Shown: in pieces, positions 23,076-35,316 of the stretch
Position numbering within the stretch: position 1 is the first letter of the stretch
How the letters are laid out: the number at the start of each line of letters is the position of its first letter
From: Mesorhabditis belari
Lineage: Eukaryota > Nematoda > Chromadorea > Rhabditida > Rhabditidae
NCBI GenBank assembly: GCA_958450365.1
Contig: CAUEEP010000733.1
Location: 558,001-622,000, forward strand
DNA: 64,000 nucleotides
Direction: 5' to 3'
Position numbers and translations under genes: made by a program
The notes under the pieces: generated by a model
What the model was told of the DNA's origin: nothing
The model's input: only the letters and a program-made list of their open reading frames with translations
The model's database searches: none

Positions 23076-26013
23076 TGAAGTTTTAGAAAAGAAATGGGTT
23101 TGGTAAATAATGGCGGTAAAATCAATAAGCCAGGTTGTTTGGGGTTTTCGACAAGTGCTCTCTTTGCTTTATCTTTGCGGTGACTCATTCGCGTATGACG
23201 TGTAAATAAACGAATTCACGGGTTAGAGCTTTTGGACAGGAATTTTGGACGTGCTAGACTTAAATAGATATGTTAGGTTAAGATTGATTTCAATGAACTT
23301 TTTGAAATAAAGTTCTGAACTGGACCCAGAGTTATTCCAAACTAAGTTTTAAGGCTAGATCAGAACAAAATCAGAAAAGCCATACCAAAGCAAACCAAAA
23401 AGTCAGATTTTGAAAAATGTGTAAGTATTGTTTTTGATTTTAACTTTTAAAAAGAGTTTTAAAACTTCGATTGGCCTGAAAAATACTTCCTGACTTCGAC
23501 TTGAGCAATGTTTCTGCAGACGTTGTCACAAGTTGCAATTTCAAAATTTTCACAAAACAACGTTCTGTAGTCATCTAAATTAACCATATTATTAAAACAA
23601 TATCAATATCTAATTTCACTTTTCCCAAACACGGACTCTAAATGAAGAAGATGATGTATTTCCTGGAAAGCTCTGCAAAAAAAGAGTGGAACAAGAGATT
23701 AGAACAATAGACCGAATTTTTTCACTCCCACATTTATTAATTTTCATCTCCAATAGAATGAGTTCAAATAAATACGTGACTCGCTTCAGAAATTGAGCCT
23801 GAGAATTCACTTTTTTCGACGTTTTCAAGTTCAACCACAAAATCCCCTCTTTCAAAAAGATCTCTGTCACAAAACAATGTTCCAAACATTATGTCAGCTG
23901 TTTTTCCCTTAAGAATGAAAATATTGACATCGAATCATTCTCAGTGCAATGACAACTTGAAATCAAAGAGTTTGGTTTGGTGAGCTGAAAAAAAATTTGA
24001 GAAACACTGAGAAATTTCCCTTTTTCTCTTTGCAAAACTCTTGAAATGACAAAAATTTTTGAAACGTTTCCAAATTTTTTTTCTTTTTTAGTTGACCCCA
24101 TCTGTTCACGTGAATTCACTTAGCAAAGTTTTTGGGGAGAATTTTTTTCAAACCCACCCTCATTTAAGGGAATTTATGGGCAATGTGGTCAAACTCACAG
24201 CAAGCTCAATCAAATGAGGGTTGTGTGCGGTTTCGGCTTCAATTCTTTGAAACACTTTGTTTTTGTTTTCTATGATGAAATTGTTTTTTTGCTCAAAATC
24301 AAGTGACAATGAGTTTTCCGAATTGCTCGACTTTGTGATCTCTTTGAATCAGTCTTTTATTGAAAATGTCTTGGGTTGCGAAGTCAAAAATTGTCAAGCA
24401 AAATTTTCTTTGTTTTTACAACCTTTGAACTCCCTTTTAAGCTCTCACAAACTAAGCCAATTATTTAAGCAAAGCAACCTTGTCAAATTGTTAAGTAGAA
24501 CTGACTGATTTACTGAACTTACTGATCTTACTGATTTACTCCATAGCTAAAAGCTATGGGGTAAATTAAAGGCAACAACACTTCCAATTGTTCCAAACTT
24601 TACGATTTGATTTTTCACTTTAATATTTAAAATGAGAAAGATGTTCTGTTAAGAATCTTTATCATATACAACCATTAAATATCTCAAATCCAAGTACATT
24701 CAATCATTAGTTGTGCAAACCCCAAAACGAATGTTTAACCAAGTTGATCACCTTTAAAAACGGTCAGTCCTTTTTTATCCATTTAACCAAACGGATCCTT
24801 CCCGTTTCCCGCAAAAGATTCTTTGACCTTCAAATGCCAAATAAACTTCCCTTTGGTGCTTTCCATTTATGGATTCAAGTTCAACTTTGCCCCCGGTTTT
24901 CTCAGGAATTGAGAAAAGATAGAGAAATTTGTGAATGTCTTGCGAACTGCTTTTCAACTGATTTTAACGACATTTCACTTTTGTTTAGCAGAAAAATTAT
25001 GGAAATTGTTTAGTCTGAAACATTTCTCGGCTTGTTATTCTCATAAATTCTATCACTTTTATGGGAATTTGTTGACAAGAGAGACAGTTTTCTTGAGAAA
25101 GTTTTCTAGATAAGGTATTTGGATAACATTTGTATTTAATCTTGATTTTAGATTTTTGGTCTCATTTCCTATTCCATTTTACAAGACTAATCACAAAATT
25201 CCAAGGAATTGTAGTCAACGAATCCAAAGCTTTTTTCGCATGCTGCGAGCTAAATTTTGAGACTTTTTGGATTCAAATGGGCTATGATTTTTAAATCTCA
25301 AGATCAGCTGAATTTTTGGCTTTCGTTTACCTAAATCTTTACAAGCTGTCAAGTCTGTGGACCTTTTTTGTTGTAAATTCGATTCGAGTTTGTAAACCTT
25401 TCAAAATATCGTGTAAAAGCACATTTTGAGCTACCCATTGAGCCATTTTGAGCTGATGCTTGTAATGACAAACTTTTTGCGAATTTCCATCAACGGCTTA
25501 CAATCGTCATGTGTTCCCCCTTTTAACAATGAAAAAAGGCAAAGAAGAGGAAACCGAAAAAGAAGTGACAAGTTTGAAAAAAGGGGGAAAAGGGGAAAAC
25601 GAGGAAGATCTCTGTTGCACGGACGATGGATTTGTTTTCTCCAATCATACGTGTCCGAAAAAGATTCACCCCTCACTGAAATAGATACAACTTTCCGGAG
25701 AGAGGGTCGACTTTTTGCAACAGCAGACCGAAAGAAGGTTCCTGATAGGTTCCAGAAATAAGGCTCACTGTTGCTTTGGATTTGGCCTTTTGATTTTGTG
25801 AGCTGCTTTGCTTTCTAAGTAACTTTTTTAATGCATTGCTTTGTTGGTTGGTTTACTCAATGCAACAGTTAGTTCCAAGTGTGGCTCATTTTTCTCAAAG
25901 TTAACATACCTAGCTCAGGTCTGCTACAAAATTTATGTAGTAAGAAAGTAGCTAGACGGAATGCTGGGCTATGTTACCATTTTTTAAACGACTGATACTG
26001 CTGTCTTTTCTTC

Positions 26014-26199
26014 GTTTTCTAAGCGCTGAGTAGTTTGGAAAGCTACCGTAAACTTCTAGGTCAGATTTTCCTCTGATTTACTTAATCATGCGCTTCTTTT
26101 AAAGAGGAATAAACTCTAATTGGATGGGATCAAAATTAAGTAGAGCGTCTGAAGGAAAAAGATTACGGTAGTTTTCAAAATTGCCTATTTTTTAGAAAA
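26014..26199. repeat. ACGGTA fold-back MITE, copy 1 (diverged)
   Basis: Arms GTTTTCTAAGCGCTGAG...AAGCTACCGTAAAC and, in reverse, GTTTTCTAAAAAATAGGC...AAACTACCGTAATC. Same terminal pattern as the copies at 29.5 and 33.2 kb. Confidence 0.65.
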
Positions 26200-28171
26200 C
26201 CTGAGAAACCCATCTCCTGACAACTAGACTTACTATCAAGCCGAGTTAGTTACAAATAGAAAATGCGATTTTAGAATTGCCCTTCTCAAATGTAAAGACT
26301 CAAATTGTACGCTGGTTTTTACCATCTGTGCAATGTTTATTTTTTGCTGACCTGACATTTAATGGGAAAATTTACAAAACAGATTTGTGACGCAAGCAGT
26401 ATTTAGAAGTTATTTTGCTGAAGCTGTAGCTACATATTTCCTTTAAAAACAAATTCAAAGTGACGAGCGAACGCTTCTCAGCCATTTTTTCAACATCACG
26501 ACTCAAAACGAAAATTCAATTTATCTAGCAAAAGTTGACAAAGAACGGGCAAAAATTTGTTTCAGTTGTTTCACATTGATTGCTTTCTTGTTTAATTTTC
26601 CACTTCATTTCCTTTTTCCTATGAAATTTTATAGCCGATAACCGATTCGTTTTCTCACGCATGAAAACGTACGAGAAATTTTTCGTCTAATCTCCAAATT
26701 ACCATAAACTTAGATTCTTCTTGAACTCAGACAATGCTATTTTCAAGGTAAACTACAGTCCAAAGGTTAAATTTCCAAACGATAATGTTGATCTAAAATT
26801 TTTCACCAATATCAACTTCCTTATTCTTGATATGAACTGACCTTGAACTACTCGCAAAGGCTTTTCTTTTCTTTCCTTTAAAAATTCCTCTCCAATATTT
26901 TTGTCTCCTCTCGTTTGCCCTATTGTTTTGTGTTTTCACGTGGATCTCTTCATTGTGTCATTTGAATGGCTCAAATTCCTTTCCATTGTTGTTTTCTCGG
27001 ATTCATATCATTCTTGGATGGATTGGTTAGTGTAAGCAATCAGCTCAGCATATAAAACTTGGCTAAAGATAATTGCTTCGAATGAATTACTTCAAAACTT
27101 TCAATTTCAGAATTTCAACTGAATCCGAAAATTTAACTTGTAAAAAAACGTTTTTGTACAGTTCTTCTAATCTTCATTTGTTTTTCAAAACGTTTGCGAC
27201 GTCACTTATCAGTTTCAAAAAAAGCTGCAAGGATTGTTTTTTGAAGTACTTTTCTTAAAGTACAGATAACAATTTTATTCGATGAGTTATTGTAAGTCTT
27301 ATCATAATGCTCAAATTTTGAATAATCCTTTATTTCTGAACTAATTCCTTTCTATTTTTCAACTTCAATTTCAATTGTTCCAATGATTCAGAAGTTTAGA
27401 CAAGCCTCAACTCTCAAAAACTCCTTTTGAATACAACTTGTCAGGTTTAAATTTAGCCACCCCTATTTTTGGGTGCTCCAAATAAGGACTCTTTCTATTA
27501 GATTCATCCCTGAACTAATCCCATTATCAGTGTCTTATTGGACAGCAGGAGCCTGGAGAAAAAAACAAAATTAGCGTCACCGCGAAATTTCCCCTAAAAA
27601 GCCAGCTCTTCTTTCGATTTGGATTCTTTAAACGCACACATGTGCATCTAATTTGTGGATGTGTGTCCAAAAAGTGCTCACTTTACCTCACTGCAGAATT
27701 TCTCATTTTACAAATGATCAGTTTTTTGGGAGTTCTCGCCAATCCTAAACTCTGTTTTTGAAGGGATCCCATTGGCCCAAATTGTCACATTACATTTGAC
27801 CGCCTTTTTTGTAAAAAATTTTAAAACCTTTTTACTCATAGTCAGTGAACGGGCTTGAAATCGTTGATCACATTTGTTTCTTTTAAAGCTGTTCTCGCTG
27901 AATCTTTTCAGCAAATTTTTATTCGAGTTCAACTATAACTAATCTGAAACTTCTTGAAGCACGACAAGCTCTGAAAATATTGTTCTCATATCGTTACAAG
28001 AATTACATTTTCATTCAAGCTCTCGAGTTTTTTACAATGCGCTTTTTGTTGGGTTGGTTGGGCATGCGGTTGAAATGTCCATTTAAAAGACCTAGGGGTA
28101 ACCCTGGTGGATCAAATGCCCTTTGAATCAGTCTTTTGGTCACATAAGAAGCTAGATTCTTGCTTGTTACT

Positions 28172-28366
28172 GTACTTTCAAAGTGTCCCCCTGAACTCTA
28201 GTTGAGAATCGTTTAATTTTGTGGGGAAATTCAAACAAATGAAGCTACGAAGCCCCGCCCCTTTTTCTGCGTAGCTTTTTCGTAGCAGCCCCTTTTGTTT
28301 GAAATTCCCCATGAAACTAGAAGATATTCAGTTTGAGTGGGCAAGGGGGGCACTTTGAAAGTATAC
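28172..28366. repeat. fold-back element, about 195 bp
   Basis: Outer arms CTTTCAAAGTGTCCCCC and GGGGGGCACTTTGAAAG; inner arms GGGGAAATTCAAACAAA and TTTGTTTGAAATTCCCC; GC-rich centre with CGTAGC repeats. Non-coding. Confidence 0.8.
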
Positions 28367-29520
28367 TTGTTACAAAGACTTACAATCTTACTAGACTTGG
28401 CTGTTCATTACTGATCACCGGGAAATTTAGCCGTCCTCTAGTCTAACCCAACCCAGTTTGAGTTTAATCATCAAACTAGGTTTCTCGCTAACTTTGTCTG
28501 CACCTTGGCTACATTGCGTGGATCGACGATAAAAAATGCGCTTACAACCAGTCTACTCATTCATTTGTTTATCATCAATTTATTTCAATAAACAACCGTT
28601 CACTTGACAAATGAGTACGCATTGTTTCTGAGCACAACAGTTGATCAGTTGAATCTCCCCTGTTTTAAAGTCTTTCAGCTCCAAAACTGAGATTGCCCAT
28701 TGAGATTTTGCCAATTATACAAAGTTTCCATTTTTGGAAAATTAAGTGCTTCTTTTAGGCCCCACTAAAATAACTCACAAATTTACATCCTTTCACAAAC
28801 TTTTTCCAAAAATGCACAATAAACTCTTGAATGATTTCCCCTTTTCTGTTCACCAACGCTTTTCCCTCGAAAACTCCCATGTTGCGACAAAATTGTTGAG
28901 AATTTTTGCGCGAAAGTCCAGCGGATTTCGTGGGAAAAGTTGACGCCCACAAAAAAGGCGAAAAAAGAATGAAAGGAAGGTATTTCCCAAAAAGGCTTCA
29001 GTTGTAGAGTTCATTTCTAAAATGGGTGTTGCTCTTTGAACTTTCATTAGGGAAGTTCTTAAGCTATACTTTATGCTTAAATATAGAAACACCCTTTCTA
29101 GTGCACTCGATTGATCTTTCTTTAAAGGAAGCATTGGTATTCGAAGAACAATTACGAATCAACTGTTCCTGAAACTTTGAATTTGTATGCTTGAGCACAA
29201 AGTACACTGATCATTCTGCCCGACTGAATCCGAGTTTTTTTTTCAAAATTTGTTGCTTAAGAGGTTCTTGTCTAAAATGGATCTTGCTCTTTGAAATCTC
29301 CTCTTTCTGAGGAAGTCTTTCGTCGCATTTCCGCTCTCGTTTTCCTTTTGAAATTCGTTCATTTCCGGGTATCGAAGCTCGAGGCGTTGCATGTTTCGTT
29401 GCTTTTAGATGGGCTTATTTTTGAGTGAGTTAGGTTAAAAATAGAACTATGGAGATTAGCATTATTCAAAAGCCTTGCAGAAGCTGCGAACTTGAACTTT
29501 TTGAGGCTCTGTTAGTTTCT

Positions 29521-29715
29521 ATTTCTAAAAGGCATCTATTTCTGGAAACTACCGTAATCCAACCGCTTATTTACATTCAATCATCCTAATTTTGGTCTCA
29601 TTGACCGAGCCTTGTGATGTGATTTCTCATCAAATTATATAAAAATTGGGCCAATACTATGAAAACTGGCAGTTAGACTACGGTAGTTTTCAAAAATAGA
29701 TGCCTTTTAGAAATC
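29521..29715. repeat. ACGGTA fold-back MITE, copy 2
   Basis: Terminal arms ATTTCTAAAAGGCATCTATT ... AAACTACCGTA and the reverse complement, with an AT-rich centre of about 110 bp. Best preserved of three copies. Confidence 0.8.
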
Positions 29716-29975
29716 GCGTAAATAAAAGGAACCCAAGCCAGTCAACTCCAATCTCGTTTCTTCCTTTACAAGACCAAATTTATCAAATCCCCATTCCTTT
29801 TCCCCCATTTTTCTTCCGGTACCTCATTTTTTCCTTCACCTTTTTGTGTGAATCTGACGTGAGATTTTATCCATTTCCTTGAATCGTTTTCCCTTTCATT
29901 AAAATTTTTAGCATTTTCTCAATTTTCAAATTCAATCTTTCAATCCGAGACCTATTCCTATTCCAGTTGGCCAAC

Positions 29976-31506
29976 ATGCGAAAAACGAGCCATGTGCAGA
30001 GTCGAATGAGACGAGCGAGATCCGATCCCGTCCTCATTAAGCCTTCACAGAAGGATTTCATGCAGAATTGGAACTCCGTTGAACCTGGTAAGAGGATGTT
30101 TTCAGACCAAAGAATGTTGGTTCTTTAGTAGAATCGCATAGAAATTGAGACAAATCTATAAAGTTCTCACAGCTTGAAAAGTGTTTTTGAGTGTTTCACA
30201 CCCTAAAAAGTTTTATGTACCAAGATTTTTTCTTCAATCAAATTTGCAATCAAAATTGTAAAGATTAGTTTTAAAACGATCTTTAACTTCTTGATTGAAT
30301 ATCTTAAAATGAGATCCAATACTTCAAATAGTAAGCCAACGAGAACTCTTCCCGTGAAAAACACCAAAAAAACATGATCACTAGAAGTTCCCTTCACTTT
30401 GCCATCAATCTGTCATTGAAAACTCCAATTTAGAGCCATCTTGTTACGACCGAGACGCCGACCCTCTATACGGGATTCTGATTAGAATCGCCGAATTGGA
30501 TCTATCCGGTGTCCCGCGTCACTCATCGGCCGAAGAACGCTATAAGATGGGACAGAAAATGGAGAGACAACAGAAAAGGCGACACTCGATTATGGTGGCG
30601 AATATGACTGTGGCTGGATATTCGGATGGTGAGATTTGAGAAGAGTTTAAAGAAATAAAGGAATAAGACACTAGTACTAAGAGAATTTTATAGTTAGAGT
30701 TGATAATTTTAAGCTTACCAGAGTTGAAGATCTTTATCCAAGTTGAAGATCTTCAACTCTGGTTTTCAATTGAATATTGCATAAGTTCGGTTGGATATTC
30801 GGCTGGTGAGCTTTGAGAAGAAGAATCCTAATATTCAGACGGAATTCGACAAAGCACCTCCGCACCCGACATCCTCCAGCTTTACCTATCAGCTGGCTTC
30901 CATCCGAAACGAGTCTCTTTCAGCATTGAGGCCATTCTCCCACCAACATACCATAGTGGATTGAGGGTAAATTCTGAGCTCTCGATTCAAACATTTACAT
31001 TCATTTTTAGACTGAAAACCCTCCATCACCCTCGTCAAAACCGATATTATTAAGACGATCGATGGATCAAATCGATACAAGTCTCCCGTTGACTCATATG
31101 GATTATGATATGTTTGCCGCGTGGAGAAGGGGATCCAGACTATCAATTGATGTTCAGGTAGGAGATTGAAATGATAAATTGAAAAAATCATGTTAATGAC
31201 TGGTAGAAGTTGATTATGGTTTTGCATAAAACATAAGCAAAACAATTGCAAGTATACCTTGACAGCCTCCAAATGGCTTACTGATGTGAGCTTGGCGCTT
31301 GCAAGGATTCAATTCATCAAAGAAATTAGCTTACGAACAAAAAGTATCCAAAGTTAATCAACAAACCATTTTAGCTTCACAAATACCAAATGGAGTCACC
31401 ACGGAAGCGGCGAGGCTCGAAAGGGAGTCCGTTTGAAGTGGTGAAATCGGCATTGTTGACGTGCTTTCAACGGAGAACCTACTGCAAAACGACTCCCCAA
31501 GAATAG
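29976..31506 (+). CDS. basic, serine/arginine-containing protein, not recognised
   Basis: Five exons with consistent phases: 29976-30087, 30434-30628, 30839-30966, 31011-31157, 31375-31506, giving 237 residues. A TTCCTATTCCAG acceptor 10 bp upstream of the ATG suggests trans-splicing. The protein starts MRKTSHVQSRMRRARSDP and carries several R-x-x-S sites (RRARSD, KRRHS, LRRSMD, RRGSRLS, RRGSKGS) typical of basophilic kinase targets. Between them are more ordered parts: DPLYGILIRIAELDLSG and DILQLYLSAGFHPKRV with FSIEAILPP. No membrane segment, no known domain seen. Function unknown. All splice sites are canonical and no frame break is needed. Confidence 0.75.
30717..30766. repeat. intronic hairpin
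   Basis: AGAGTTGAAGATCTT and its reverse complement AAGATCTTCAACTCT flank a short centre in intron 2 of the gene at 29,976. Confidence 0.75.
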
Positions 31507-32132
31507 GATAATAACATTGTACGAATTTCGATCGTTTTAGGAGTTTACACTTACAATTATTGATACAACAATCTTGAAAAAAAACTTGAATTTTGAGTCC
31601 TTAATTTTCCTTAAATCACTGGAGCTTTACTTTATTGCCAAATTCCCGTCAAATTCTTTATTTATTTGATACGGTTATAAAAGTATAAGTTAGCCATCGG
31701 GTTTTTAGGTTTTCCCTTTGAATTTTTGTTTTGAATTCGCCATATCATTCTACGGTTTTGTGAATCGATCAATTTTATCAAAGCAATTGTGTTATAAATT
31801 TTTGCAAAAATCTTTACCAACTGCGCAACAAATTTCAAGAACTAATTTTGGTTCAGATTTTTATGAATCTAAGTATGACATTGCCCTTTTGTCTAACACA
31901 CCGTATAAAAAACAGTTTCATTTTTGATGGTCAAGAATTAATCTCATGTACATGAGACCAGTTAACCGAGACAGGGAAATAACTATTCGCGAAAATTCGT
32001 ACCAGCTACACTTTGAATCAGACTCATTCACCGGCACAGACAAAGCATTTTCCCTCGAATTTGTTTCAGAAAAGATTTCTGAAGAATTCTTGCAAAATGC
32101 ATTGAAAACTTTGTGATGTATTGGTTAAACAA
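31507..32132. other. intergenic stretch, nothing recognised
   Basis: Spacer between two plus-strand genes; no repeat or RNA gene seen. Confidence 0.4.
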
Positions 32133-33209
32133 ATGGCAACACTTGAGGTAAGTTGATGGGGTCATCATGGGATAATGATGAACAACAAGATCAGCTAGCC
32201 TTGCCTTGTCTGCCTGGTTGCTCTAGAGTTTGGTTAGAACAATCCTGCGATTCACACAAAGTTTTACTTGAAATCTGATTCAGGGTGCCTACTGTTTCCT
32301 CTCCGGAATGTCGGCCGCTTTTCTGATTCTTTTCTCTCTATTCGATCTCCTCTACATCACTAGCACGTAAAATTGTAGTTCCAAACTCTAAAATTGTGTT
32401 TCGATTTAGTGTCTCCGATCTTTTGCCGAAAATCTGCAATATTCTCAGTTGGATTGTGATCTTTACAAATTTGCTTTCTGTTTGTTTCACGCTTCGAAAG
32501 CATCACAGTAGGCAAACGTTGAACTTTGTATCGAGTGTGAGTGTTTGGTCTTGGCTTAAAATCCTATATCTTTTAGTTTCTTTGTCAAGTTGTAGCGGTG
32601 GTTTGGAGTGCTCTGATATTTCATCACTTAGATAACTCGTCATTTACCGGACTACAGATGCCAAGTGCTTGTCCGATAAAGGTAAAATGAGGATAAGGGC
32701 CATCTATACTTTAATATTTAAATTCAACAAGCATTTCAAAACATTCAAGCTAGATTAGAAATATTATGCAGGCATAAAGGTGAACTTTCTTGTTACAGTA
32801 GAAACTTTCTTGAACTTTCTTATTAGAACTTTCTTGTTCTAGCTGAACGAAGGGCAGAGTTCGACTGAATGTAAAACAACTTGGGCTAAAAACTGTAAAC
32901 CACCTTTATTTGTGGCCATTTTCCGACAATAGTTAGGAGAACTAAATAGAGTGAAAAATTAGAGAAAAAAATCTTTTTGTGACCTACAAAGGGCAAGAAC
33001 TGAGAAAAGAAACCGAGAAAAGTACATACTTTTTAAAAGAAAAGACCTTGTTTACTGCAACCTGCGAATAATACCCTTTTCAGATACTCGCCCTTATCAT
33101 CGCAATCTTGTTATGTTGTGTGGAAGTTGGTCGAATCTCACTGGTCGTCCTCCTGCTCCGGCGTCAACGTCTCATCGTTCCTCGTGGCAGTATTCTGACA
33201 TTATTCTGA
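32133..33209 (+). CDS. small four-TM membrane protein, 151 residues
   Basis: Five exons with matching phases: 32133-32147, 32284-32366, 32410-32536, 32577-32681, 33084-33209. Hydrophobic segments: YCFLSGMSAAFLILFSLFDL, ICNILSWIVIFTNLLSVCF, FLCQVVAVVWSALIFHHL and ILALIIAILLCCVEVGRI followed by LVVLLLRRQR. A short extracellular-type loop (NSSFTGLQMPSACPIK) precedes the last TM. This four-helix layout resembles tetraspan families but no signature motif is seen, so the family is open. The next gene has the same design and orientation and may be a distant paralog. Confidence 0.7.
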
Positions 33210-33229
33210 ATAAATATTTATTAGAGCGT

Positions 33230-33403
33230 TCTAAAAGACACCTTTTTCTTAAAACTACCGTAATCAATCACCAGTTTTCATTCGATCAACCCAATTTTGA
33301 TCACATTGAAAGCCTTGTGATTCCCCTCGAATGATACAAAGATTAGGCTGATCGATGTGAACTGAGTTGACAACGGTAGCTTTCTAAAATAGGTGTCTTT
33401 TAG
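33230..33403. repeat. ACGGTA fold-back MITE, copy 3
   Basis: Begins TTCTAAAAGACACCTTTTTC...AAACTACCGTAATC and ends with the reverse complement (...ACGGTAGCTTTCTAAAATAGGTGTCTTTTAG). Lies 20 bp after the stop codon of the upstream four-TM gene, so it may lie in its 3' UTR. Confidence 0.8.
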
Positions 33404-33635
33404 CAAACACTTTAATCTTTATTAACCCTCAAATTTTCCCTGTTAACTCACAAAGCAAATCGATGATTTTGTTGCCTTTTTCTCGATGCAAACTGACTCA
33501 ACCAATGAGACATTGCCCGTGAAGAAAACCCGGAGGAAAACATCGAAAAGTGCATCAAGAGTTTCAAGGATTTTCCTTTCATTTGCACTATTTCTTTAAA
33601 CTGATTAGTCTAATCTAATCCTATATTTTTAAAAA

Positions 33636-34626
33636 ATGTATGAAACGGCTCAAGGCAATCATATGTTTATTTGTTTTCTCAATCTTGCACTGTACATATT
33701 ATTGACGGGGACGCAACTCGTGTCTGGATGGGGTGATTGCCGGACTGGAGCGTAAGTTTATAAGCTGTACTTTATCTAGTAAGTTACTAATAGTTTGTCT
33801 ATTGATTAATAAATTCCAATGAAGGTTTTACCCTTTAAAGATGCTCTAAAGTATGCCCAAGCTACCGTGGCCAACAAAATCTATATCATAGGTTTGATTG
33901 GCATTGTTTGGTTTATCCCGTCAATTTACATTTAATGCTTTGGTCAACATTAACATTTAAGCGAACAGCTTTCCTTATCCTTTTGCAAATTTTGGCGGGA
34001 CAAACTGAGAAAGGGGTAGACCGCGAAAACCGAAATTACCGTTTGGCCTTTGTAGATATTGGTTAATCCAATCTCTGTTGGTTACCGAGTTTTACAATCA
34101 TAATCCAACATTTGCTATCCATTTAGAACATACGCCTGCTATCTTCCTGATGTAATCATTTTTACATTTACTGGTGCTATCTTGACGCTTTTGTTGAGTC
34201 TTTATGGGAGTATCTCAAAGCGATACCGATTTCACACGCCGGCTCTCGTGTATTTGGTGAGTTATCGGAATTGAAAGATCTGGTATCGAAGATGCCAATG
34301 TCTAGCCCATACCTTAAAATGAAATAGTTGATATTTCAAATCTTCAACACATTTCTTAAAGCGGAACTTTTCAGACCCTAACCGCACCAATCCTCACTTG
34401 TGCCTGGGCCTGGAAGATTAACCAATTGAATTGCAAGAGGAAACTGCCTTGGGATGAAAATTATTGTTTTTATATAATTTGTGTGATGCCCGTCTCGATC
34501 CTACTTTTTCTCCTTCAACTTTTCTCAATTTGGGATTTGCAAAGAAGACAAAGGCTTGAGCATAAAATAGAACGGAAGAAAGAACTGGCGATTCTAGCAA
34601 AACCTTACAATCAGAATCGCTATTGA
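33636..34626 (+). CDS. small four-TM membrane protein, 165 residues
   Basis: Three exons (33636-33751, 34127-34256, 34375-34626) with matching phases. Membrane segments: MFICFLNLALYILLTGTQLV, VIIFTFTGAILTLLLSLYG, YLTLTAPILTCAWAWKI and YCFYIICVMPVSILLFLLQL, then a charged cytosolic tail (LQRRQRLEHKIERKKEL...NQNRY). The loop after TM1 (SGWGDCRTGATYACYLPD) has two cysteines. Same topology and size class as the gene just upstream. Function unknown. Confidence 0.7.
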
Positions 34627-35316
34627 TCTCTTTTTGATATTATTTCATACATATTCTCGAACTGGTAGGCCATCTGGCGCACTTATTGTCAGTTCTAGCT
34701 AGCAACTCTAGTTGAATAGGTTTGGATCCTTTTAGAACATTCAATTCCTTGTTCATTTGAATTTCATCATTTGATTCCTATTTTGTTATTCAATTTCCAA
34801 ATTTGTCTTCAAAAATAAATCCCTTTCAACGTCTTTTCCTTTTCTTTTCTTTTCTTTTCCCCTCCCACACTCAATCCATTCAGTCACCGTCATTTGGTGT
34901 CCCATGGAAAAGGTCATGAGAGAAAATAAGAAAATACCCATTCACAAAGATTTCAAAATCCTATCTTTTTAATCAAAAAAAACTATAAAAGCTAAAAATA
35001 ATCTATATCTTATTTAACAAGTATTTTTAATAACTTTTCGAAAAGTTTATCCAAGAATTTTCAAATTTCAACTTCAAAACTGTTTTACGAAAAATATTAC
35101 TTCTTTTCTACTACAAATATTCAGCTGAAGAATTTCCTATTCAATTCTTTTTTACTTTATCGAAATATTCACGCTTTTTCTTCTTTGCAAATCCGCATCT
35201 TTCCCCTTTTCTCCAGTAAACAAAACCATGTGACGCACAAAAGATAAGACATATTGATTGTGCAAAAATTTCACTACGAATTCGCAGCTTTACTATTCTC
35301 ATTTAATCGACAAGCT
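34627..35316. other. intergenic stretch, nothing recognised
   Basis: Contains a TTTTCTTTTC tract near 34,840 and the presumed promoter of the next F-box-like gene. Confidence 0.4.

Larger units (their letters stand above)
23076..29975. other. 6.9-kb gene-poor region
   Basis: I could not support any gene here. Short open frames exist but lack family character and splice context. What is visible: a hairpin CATAGCTAAAAGCTATG near 24,542; a fold-back element at 26,014-26,199; another at 28,172-28,366; and a third at 29,521-29,715 (listed separately). Base composition is AT-rich with many short T and A tracts. Confidence 0.5.

Noticed and set aside
24711..25013. A 100-codon frame in the gene-poor region
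   Set aside because: No family pattern, no splice context, and a similar frame on the opposite strand; chance frame.
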